Part shown: positions 7,386 through 12,513 of the stretch, in pieces | How the letters are laid out: each line of letters begins with the position of its first letter | Position numbering within the stretch: the stretch's first letter is position 1 | Source: an uncultured Oscillospiraceae bacterium | GTDB lineage: Bacteria; Bacillota; Clostridia; Oscillospirales; Ruminococcaceae | Assembly: GCA_934444765.1 (NCBI GenBank) | Contig: CAKSDC010000028.1 | Span: 1 to 12,513, forward strand | Direction: 5' to 3' | Length of the DNA: 12,513 bases | Made by a program: the position numbers and the translations under genes | The notes under the pieces: generated by a model | Told to the model about the DNA's origin: nothing | The model's database searches: none | What the model saw: only the letters and a program-made list of their open reading frames with translations

Positions 7386-8468
7386 TTAGTCGCCGAATTT
7401 TATGCCTAAGTCTTTAGCAGTTATGATAAGTTCGTCATTAGGAGATACAAACTTAGTTAAACCCGCAATATCTTCTAAACTGTTAGAGGATATTTTATTG
7501 TTTATCATAGCTACAGTTCTTCCATAGCGTTCGTCACGGATAAGTTGTGCAGCATGAACGCCAAACTTAGTAGCTAATACTCTATCATAAGCACTTGGAC
7601 TGCCACCTCTTAGAATGTGTCCAGGAACACAAGTTCTGGTTTCAATGCCAGTAAGCTGTTCTATTTGAGTAGCTATTCTGTTAGTAGCGGTAGTAATACC
7701 AAGTTCGGAACGTCTTTTAGCACGTTCTTTCTTTTTAAGTTTAGCTTCTTCTATATCGTAGCAACCTTCGGCTACTGCTACTATAGAGAAGTTTTTGCCC
7801 ATGTTAGAACGCTTAACTAAAGCGTCACATACCTTGTTTATATCGTAAGGGATTTCAGGAATAAGTATAACGTCAGCACCACCAGCTACACCAGAATATA
7901 GAGTAAGCCAACCAGCCTTATTACCCATAATTTCGCAAACCATAATTCTTGAATGGCTTGTAGCAGTACTATGAAGTTTATCTAAAGCATCGGTTGCAGT
8001 ATCTACTGCACTATGAAATCCAAAAGTAACGTCTGTACCGTAGATATCATTATCTATAGTCTTAGGTAGACCTATAACGTTAAGACCGTTATCGGCAAGT
8101 AGTTTAGAAGTTTTATGAGTACCATTACCACCTAAAGTTAATAGTACGTCTAACTTTTGTTTTTTGTAAGTTTCCTTCATGCATTTAACCTTGTCCACGT
8201 TGTCTTCTTCTATTACGGTCATCATTTTAAAAGGTTGTCTTTTAGTTCCAAGGATAGTACCACCAAGAGTTAGTATACCAGAAAATTCAGAAGGTTGCAT
8301 ATCTCTTGCCATGTTATTGATAAGACCATAGTATCCATTGGATATACCTACCATTTGAACGTTGTCTTCACCTAACATTTCGTAGCAAGCCTTAGCTACA
8401 CCTCTTATAGTAGCGTTAAGACCTGGACAGTCTCCACCACTTGTAAGAATACCTATTCTTTTTTTCAT
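7386..8468 (-). CDS. pfkA: 6-phosphofructokinase, predicted ATP-dependent
   Basis: Phosphorylates fructose-6-phosphate to fructose-1,6-bisphosphate in glycolysis. Numbering from the upstream TTG (subtract 2 for the ATG start): GGDCPGLNA at 13-21, LGGNGTHKT at 114-122, PKTIDND at 137-143 with the catalytic Asp, the substrate-binding region EIMGNKAGW at 181-189 and GHILRGGSPSAYDR at 285-298. The residue equivalent to E. coli Gly104 is Gly, which favours ATP. The position equivalent to 124 is Lys, as in PPi enzymes and the ATP-using G/K clade. The acidic residue of GGDG is Asn here. ATG at 8466-8468 is preferred (GGAGG ten bases upstream) over TTG at 8474, which is only 4 bases from it. It is 52-58 bases downstream of the GGDEF-EAL gene, with a TATAAT but no clear -35 between them. 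Confidence 0.92.
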   Translation of the reverse strand: MKKRIGILTSGGDCPGLNATIRGVAKACYEMLGEDNVQMVGISNGYYGLINNMARDMQPSEFSGILTLGGTILGTKRQPFKMMTVIEEDNVDKVKCMKETYKKQKLDVLLTLGGNGTHKTSKLLADNGLNVIGLPKTIDNDIYGTDVTFGFHSAVDTATDALDKLHSTATSHSRIMVCEIMGNKAGWLTLYSGVAGGADVILIPEIPYDINKVCDALVKRSNMGKNFSIVAVAEGCYDIEEAKLKKKERAKRRSELGITTATNRIATQIEQLTGIETRTCVPGHILRGGSPSAYDRVLATKFGVHAAQLIRDERYGRTVAMINNKISSNSLEDIAGLTKFVSPNDELIITAKDLGIKFGD

Positions 8469-8526
8469 AACCAATTAACCTCCAATATCGTCTAAAATAT
8501 TAATATTATATAGTATTATTTACCAA

Positions 8527-10839
8527 TTAATACTTTTTAGGATTTTTTGCGTTTTCCTCAAAATATTCTTGAAGTTTTTCAGGTGGCATAGGTTTACCAT
8601 ATAGGTATCCTTGAGCGAAGTCGCAACCCAACTCTCTTAGTATTCTAACCTGTTCTGGATTTTCCATACCCTCTGCGATAGTTTCTATGTGTTTGCACTT
8701 AGCAATATTAATAATAGCAGATACTATTAACTTATCTATTTCGTCGGTTTCCAAGTTTATTATAAACGACCTATCCAACTTTAGTAGAGTAATAGGCAGT
8801 ACGTTGATGTAGCTAAGAGAAGAGTGTCCTGTACCAAAGTCGTCCATAGCTAAACGGATACCGATATCTCTAAGTTCATGCATCTGTTTAAGGGCGGAGT
8901 CTATATCTTTCATAGCCAAAGACTCTGTAAGTTCTACTTCTAACCATTGAGGCTCTAAACGAGTTTTAGCTAATACGTCAAGAATACACTCTTTGATGTT
9001 TTTTTGGTAGAAGTCTTCCGACGTTAGATTGATAGACATGATAATTTTAGGGTATCCCATATCTTGCCAAAGTTTATTCTGTTTGCAAGCCTCATCGAGT
9101 ACAAAGTCGCCAATTTTGGTGATTAGTTTAGGGGAGTTTTCGGCTACTGGTATAAACTTATTAGGAGTGATTACAGTACCGTCAGGTTTAACCCATCTAA
9201 TTAAAGATTCCACACCGATAATCTTGCCAGTCTTAATCTCTATCTTAGGTTGATAGTATAAGCATAGTTCATGATTTTCTATAGCGTCAGCGAGTTCCTT
9301 TTCCAATTCGCTGGTATCGATAATCTTATCGTGCATATTTTTATCGTAGGCTACTATAGAAGAAGACTTCTTTTCTGCCGAAGATAGGGCAAATTCGGCA
9401 CAGTCTAAGATACCTTCAAAAGAAGAAGCGTCACGAGGCATTAAAGCGTAACCACCCGAACAGGTGAACTCTTGAGTAGAAAACTTAGTCTTCATTAACT
9501 TTGCAAAGTCGTTTTGAATGCTTTGGATAGTCTGTTTAGGTAGTTCCATATCGCCGTAGTTACGAATTATCAAAGCGAAGTTATCGCCACTAATACGGGA
9601 TACTGAACTACTTAAAGTAGAATGTTTACATACTATATGTGCAAAGTCTTTTAATACCTGATTACCTATATTATAACCACATATATCGTTTATAATGTGA
9701 AACTTATCTATATCTATAACCATTACCCAATAGGAGTAGTTTAATTCTTTAGCACAGTTATAGATTTCCTGTCCAGAAGACATTAACCTATTACGATTGC
9801 CTATACCAGTAATTTCGTCTATATAGGCTAACCGTTCTATAAGTTGGTCTTTTTCCTTATCTTTAGTGATATCTATAAAAGCACCACCGACGGTGAAATT
9901 ATCTTCAGTATTTATGGTAGCCTTGTACTTGTACACATACCAATGATACTTTCCATCTCTGTTTAGTAGACGAAGTTCTATACTATGAGGTTTAGAAACT
10001 TCACCTAACTGCATCAGTCCGCCAACGTAGGTATCGAATACGTTTCTATCGGACTTGTGTATCTTTTTTCTAAAGTTTTCTACAGATATATAATTATCTG
10101 GAAAGTCGATAGTCTTTTTAAGTTGGTCGGATATGTAGTATTTGCTCTTACCTTTTTCTGCAAGCATCAAACCTATTTCAGATAGTTCCATAGATAGCGA
10201 ATATCTGCTTTCAGACTGTGCCAAACTCTTGGAAGATAGATATAGTTCATGTTGCATCTTTTTTCTTTCGGTCAAGTCGAAACCGATAGATACAAAGTAA
10301 CAGTACTTTTTAGACTTCATTAGTATAGAGGTATTCCAAGCGATAATAACCTGTTGACCGTCTGCCGAAGTGATATAAAACTCATCACCTTTATTTTCAA
10401 GCATACGTTTGATACCCGTTTCGGTGAATACGTCTTCAGTAAATAGTCTGGTTAGTATAGACTTTGTATCATAAGGCGTATTGGCATTTAAACCTATTAA
10501 CGTCTTAACGTTTTCATTAGGAATTACCTGTTTAAAGTCGGAACGCCAAATTACTACGTTTCCACTGATAGTATTTATTAAAGAGTTTATTTGGTACTTA
10601 TTGACTTCTACTTCTCTTTTTCGTGAAAATACCGAGAATATAGTAGCCATAATAACTAATACTAACTCTACTAATAGATACGTTACGAATATTATAAATG
10701 CATATTCTGAATTGAACCATGCAAACACTATTACTATTAACGTACATATTAAAAGAGCTATTTCTGTAACGAGAAAATCATATTTTTTTAACATGGTAAG
10801 TAATCTTTCTGTAGTGTATATTTTTTTGGTGTACGTCAT
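8527..10839 (-). CDS. Membrane-bound PAS-PAS-GGDEF-EAL c-di-GMP signalling protein; degenerate cyclase, apparently active phosphodiesterase
   Basis: 770 residues. Two membrane helices lie at about 21-41 and 46-72, followed by two PAS-like regions (about 83-195, ending FDLTERKK, and about 211-330, ending FIDITKDKEKDQ). A GGDEF domain (about 335-505) starts with IDEITGIGNRNRL, but its active-site motif reads SGDNF (417-421), so cyclase activity is unlikely. The EAL domain (about 512-760) has E544 in VESLIRW, N604, E636 and E639 in ELTES, D666-D667 in DDFGTG, K687, E723/E726 in AEGMEN and Q743 in QGY; all usual metal and catalytic residues are present, so c-di-GMP hydrolysis is expected, with the GGDEF domain perhaps sensing GTP. 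No ribosome site precedes ATG 10839; ATG 10794 is an alternative. A near-consensus promoter lies upstream. Confidence 0.92.
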   Translation of the reverse strand: MTYTKKIYTTERLLTMLKKYDFLVTEIALLICTLIVIVFAWFNSEYAFIIFVTYLLVELVLVIMATIFSVFSRKREVEVNKYQINSLINTISGNVVIWRSDFKQVIPNENVKTLIGLNANTPYDTKSILTRLFTEDVFTETGIKRMLENKGDEFYITSADGQQVIIAWNTSILMKSKKYCYFVSIGFDLTERKKMQHELYLSSKSLAQSESRYSLSMELSEIGLMLAEKGKSKYYISDQLKKTIDFPDNYISVENFRKKIHKSDRNVFDTYVGGLMQLGEVSKPHSIELRLLNRDGKYHWYVYKYKATINTEDNFTVGGAFIDITKDKEKDQLIERLAYIDEITGIGNRNRLMSSGQEIYNCAKELNYSYWVMVIDIDKFHIINDICGYNIGNQVLKDFAHIVCKHSTLSSSVSRISGDNFALIIRNYGDMELPKQTIQSIQNDFAKLMKTKFSTQEFTCSGGYALMPRDASSFEGILDCAEFALSSAEKKSSSIVAYDKNMHDKIIDTSELEKELADAIENHELCLYYQPKIEIKTGKIIGVESLIRWVKPDGTVITPNKFIPVAENSPKLITKIGDFVLDEACKQNKLWQDMGYPKIIMSINLTSEDFYQKNIKECILDVLAKTRLEPQWLEVELTESLAMKDIDSALKQMHELRDIGIRLAMDDFGTGHSSLSYINVLPITLLKLDRSFIINLETDEIDKLIVSAIINIAKCKHIETIAEGMENPEQVRILRELGCDFAQGYLYGKPMPPEKLQEYFEENAKNPKKY

Positions 10840-10865
10840 AATAGTGTTATTCTATACGACGTGTG

Positions 10866-10878
10866 CTAAACTGTTTAG
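10866..10878. promoter_or_regulatory. Operator-like palindrome at the GGDEF-EAL transcription start
   Basis: CTAAAC-T-GTTTAG is a perfect 6-bp inverted repeat around one base. It starts just downstream of the predicted start point (about 10881) of the minus-strand promoter, a position where a repressor would block initiation. It could also form a small hairpin in the leader. No known regulator motif is recognised. Confidence 0.35.
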
Positions 10879-10887
10879 TACAAGAAT

Positions 10888-10916
10888 ATTATACCATAAT
10901 ACTCTATAAATTGCAA
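10888..10916 (-). promoter_or_regulatory. Predicted sigma-A promoter with extended -10 for the GGDEF-EAL gene
   Basis: Minus strand TTGCAA (10911-10916), 17 bases, TATAAT (10888-10893), with TGG directly before the -10 (extended -10). The leader is about 42 bases. It shares 16 identical bases around the -10 with the divergent ychF promoter. Confidence 0.8.
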
Positions 10917-10982
10917 CTTTTTTTTACTGAAACGTTTAGGGATATTATTCACAGATATGTATTCAATAAGCGGTAAATAGGG

Positions 10983-11011
10983 TTGAAATATCTAAAATAT
11001 TATGGTATAAT
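10983..11011 (+). promoter_or_regulatory. Predicted sigma-A promoter with extended -10 for ychF
   Basis: TTGAAA (10983-10988), 17 bases, TATAAT (11006-11011), with TGG directly before the -10. The transcript would start near 11018, giving a leader of about 64 bases. ATATTAT-GGT-ATAATAT (10997-11013) is a perfect inverted repeat with 7-bp arms covering the -10 box. Confidence 0.8.
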
Positions 11012-11081
11012 ATCTTTTGATATGCGATAAGGCAAGTACGCATTACGCAAAAAATATATATAAAGGAAGTTGACCGTATTT

Positions 11082-12176
11082 ATGAAACTTGGAATGGTAG
11101 GTTTACCTAACGTAGGAAAGAGTACACTATTTAACGCATTAACTAACGCAGGTGCTGAAAGTGCTAACTATCCATTTTGTACTATAGAAAAAAATGTTGG
11201 TATAGTATCAGTACCAGATGAAAGATTAGACAAGTTAGCCGAAATGTATAGTCCAGATAAGTTTACCCCTGCTACTTTAGAGTTTGTGGATATCGCAGGC
11301 TTAGTAAAGGGTGCTTCTAAAGGTGAAGGTTTAGGAAATAAGTTCCTTGCAGATATTAGAGAAGTTGATGCTATAGTTCACGTGGTACGTTGCTTTGAAA
11401 GTACAGATATTATTCACGTAGACGGAAGTATCAACCCTGAAAGAGATATCGAAACTATTAACTTAGAGTTAATCTTTTCCGATATAGAAATTCTTGAAAG
11501 ACGTATCGACAAGACTAAAAAGGCTCTTAAAGGCGATAAGTCTTTACAAGCACAAGTTGACTTTTTAGAAGACTTAAAGTCTTATCTTGAAGAAGGTAAG
11601 TCTGCAAGAGGCTATGACTATACCGACGACGAACTTGAATGGATAAAAGATACCCCATTACTATCCGCAAAGCCTGTAATATACGCTTGTAATCTAAGCG
11701 AAGACGACTTTAGAAACAACATAGAAAACAATGCTAACTATCTAAAGGTTAAGCAGATAGCTGAACAGGAAAAGTCCGCAGTACTACCTATATGTGCTCA
11801 AATAGAAGCAGAAATCTCTGATATGGACGCAGAAGACAAGGCTATGTTCCTTGAAGACTTAGGACTTGAAGTGTCTGGTCTTAACAGAATTATTAAAGAG
11901 GGTTACTCTCTATTAGGATTAATTTCATTCTTAACAGCAGGTAAGCAAGAAGTTCGTGCTTGGACTATCAATAAAGGTACTAAAGCACCTCAAGCAGCAG
12001 GTAAAATACACACTGACTTTGAAAAGGGATTTATTCGTGCTGAAGTAGTAGCATATGATGACCTTATGGCTTGTGGCTCTATGGCTAACGCAAGAGAAAA
12101 AGGTTTACTACGTCTTGAAGGTAAAGAGTACGTTATGAAGGACGGCGACATAGTAGTATTTAGATTTAACGTATAG
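11082..12176 (+). CDS. ychF: YchF/OLA1-type GTPase (Obg family), ribosome-associated ATPase/GTPase
   Basis: 364 residues, the normal length of the family, starting MKLGMVGLPNVGKST as usual; ATG 11082 is preferred although a TTG at 11070 is in frame. The ribosome site AAAGGAAG (11062-11069) is rather far, 12 bases. The P-loop GLPNVGKST is at 7-15, the switch-II region DIAGLVKGASKGEG at 70-83, and NLSE at 204-207 replaces the classical NKxD. That replacement explains why YchF proteins bind ATP as well as or better than GTP. A helical coiled-coil insertion lies at about 125-200 and a TGS domain at about 281-363. YchF is linked to ribosomes and stress responses. It is followed after 18 bases by a small ORF. 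Ile codons are 12 ATA, 9 ATT and 7 ATC, an unusual preference for ATA. Confidence 0.95.
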   Translation: MKLGMVGLPNVGKSTLFNALTNAGAESANYPFCTIEKNVGIVSVPDERLDKLAEMYSPDKFTPATLEFVDIAGLVKGASKGEGLGNKFLADIREVDAIVHVVRCFESTDIIHVDGSINPERDIETINLELIFSDIEILERRIDKTKKALKGDKSLQAQVDFLEDLKSYLEEGKSARGYDYTDDELEWIKDTPLLSAKPVIYACNLSEDDFRNNIENNANYLKVKQIAEQEKSAVLPICAQIEAEISDMDAEDKAMFLEDLGLEVSGLNRIIKEGYSLLGLISFLTAGKQEVRAWTINKGTKAPQAAGKIHTDFEKGFIRAEVVAYDDLMACGSMANAREKGLLRLEGKEYVMKDGDIVVFRFNV

Positions 12177-12194
12177 TATCAAGGAACTGTTTAA

Positions 12195-12350
12195 ATGGAT
12201 ATTTGGGACGAACTATATAAAAAAGCGTTGGCAGTCCAAAACTACAGCAAAGATATAGAAATCCTCATGGATTACGATACTAAAAAGACTATCACATTAG
12301 GCGAACTAATTCCCGATTGGTGGGGTACTGCCGAATTTGAAAAGTTATAA
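12195..12350 (+). CDS. Unrecognised 51-residue protein in an operon with ychF
   Basis: Translates as MDIWDELYKKALAVQNYSKD, continuing for 31 residues and ending IPDWWGTAEFEKL. ATG at 12195-12197 has AAGGA (12181-12185) nine bases upstream, and codon use (GAC, AAA, ACT, ATA, CTA) resembles ychF. It begins 18 bases after the ychF stop on the same strand and is followed by a hairpin at 12371-12400, so it is probably the last gene of that transcript. It is acidic and aromatic-rich with a DWWG motif, no signal peptide, no membrane segment and no cysteine. I do not recognise a family. It could be a genuine small protein or the remnant of a longer gene; the good ribosome site favours the former. Confidence 0.65.
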   Translation: MDIWDELYKKALAVQNYSKDIEILMDYDTKKTITLGELIPDWWGTAEFEKL

Positions 12351-12370
12351 AACAGTTAATACGTTAATAT

Positions 12371-12400
12371 ACTTCCCTTATTATACCTGATAAGGGAAGT
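12371..12400 (+). terminator. Strong hairpin after the ychF operon (terminator-like, weak T-tract)
   Basis: A perfect 11-bp stem, ACTTCCCTTAT (12371-12381) with ATAAGGGAAGT (12390-12400), and an 8-base loop, 20 bases after the small ORF. No run of Ts follows directly (TATACTAAAC, with TTTT only at 12417-12420), so termination may be weak or the hairpin may protect the 3' end. Confidence 0.55.
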
Positions 12401-12513
12401 TATACTAAACTATCATCTTTTAGAGTATAAGGAGGCTTTGAACAGTTAATCAAAAGTTATAATAAGTTATAACTAACATTAAAAATTTATAATTGAAAGG
12501 AGTTGAAAATCGT
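12401..12513 (+). other. Upstream region of a gene beyond the window edge
   Basis: A very AT-rich stretch. GAAAGGAG at 12495-12502 is a strong Shine-Dalgarno sequence with 11 bases left before the edge, so a plus-strand gene probably starts at or just after 12513. TATAAT/TATAAC words occur at 12458-12471 with no clear -35. A second SD-like AAGGAGG at 12429-12435 is followed only by TTG-AAC-AGT-TAA and does not lead into a gene. The decamer AACAGTTAAT occurs at 12351-12360 and again at 12441-12450. Confidence 0.5.

Noticed and set aside
7617..7820. Plus-strand frames inside pfk (7617-7820), the EAL domain (9029-9253) and the PBP (4430-4615)
   Set aside because: All lie antisense within well-supported conserved genes and have no recognisable features.
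10840..10881. A c-di-GMP riboswitch in front of the GGDEF-EAL gene
   Set aside because: The predicted leader is only about 42 bases, too short for either known class, and shows only a 6-bp palindrome.
10481..10909. A 142-codon hydrophobic reading frame on the plus strand
   Set aside because: It is antisense to the membrane and PAS part of the GGDEF-EAL gene, lacks a ribosome site and runs through that gene's promoter; it is a shadow of the opposite strand.
1..12513. Absence of GCGC as a further avoided word
   Set aside because: GCGC also appears absent, but in a low-GC sequence a Markov-type expectation is only a few sites, so it is not significant here.
1..12513. CRISPR arrays, tRNA or rRNA genes, defence or toxin-antitoxin cassette
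   Set aside because: No regular spaced repeats, cloverleaf-type sequences or recognisable defence proteins were seen; apart from the IS remnant the genes look like core functions.

Overview
The window is a low-GC (roughly 37% by eye) chromosomal segment. Its gene content points to an anaerobic Clostridia, most likely Lachnospiraceae- or Ruminococcaceae-like. The pointers are a UAP-type UDP-sugar pyrophosphorylase, a DUF5662 protein, a class A PBP with a cysteine-rich tail, a G/K-type phosphofructokinase, purine-rich Shine-Dalgarno sites and near-consensus sigma-A promoters with 17-bp spacers. Species cannot be named from the sequence.

Layout. 1-~727: the 5' part of an IS200/IS605-type element on the minus strand. 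Its tnpB is broken by an internal deletion plus frameshift, although promoter and end hairpin are intact. 728-6488: a minus-strand series reading leftward: class A PBP (own promoter and terminator), a THUMP-type rRNA methyltransferase, a DUF5662 protein with its own promoter, and a UDP-sugar pyrophosphorylase. 6715-7094: a small secreted or anchored BofC-C-like protein on the plus strand with a strong terminator, divergent from the PBP gene. 7136-10839: a minus-strand group of a membrane PAS-GGDEF-EAL protein, 6-phosphofructokinase and an unrecognised 81-residue protein 4 nt after the pfk stop. 11082-12350: plus-strand ychF followed 18 nt later by an unrecognised 51-residue ORF and a hairpin. 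The window closes on a Shine-Dalgarno sequence whose gene lies beyond the edge.

Functional themes are ordinary: cell-wall synthesis and sugar-nucleotide supply, rRNA modification, glycolysis, c-di-GMP turnover (the GGDEF site is degenerate, the EAL site looks intact) and translation-associated GTPase function. I see no defence island, CRISPR array, tRNA or rRNA, and no convincing new multi-gene system.

The most unusual signal is compositional. Reading every ATC trinucleotide, I found no GATC anywhere in the window (about 40 expected from base composition). I also found no CTAG. This suggests strong selection against these words, for example by past or present restriction. Secondary points are a 16-bp identical sequence with inverted arms over the extended -10 boxes of the divergent cyclase/phosphodiesterase and ychF promoters, a tyrosine/acid-rich cytoplasmic tail on the PBP, and two small unrecognised genes placed next to housekeeping genes.
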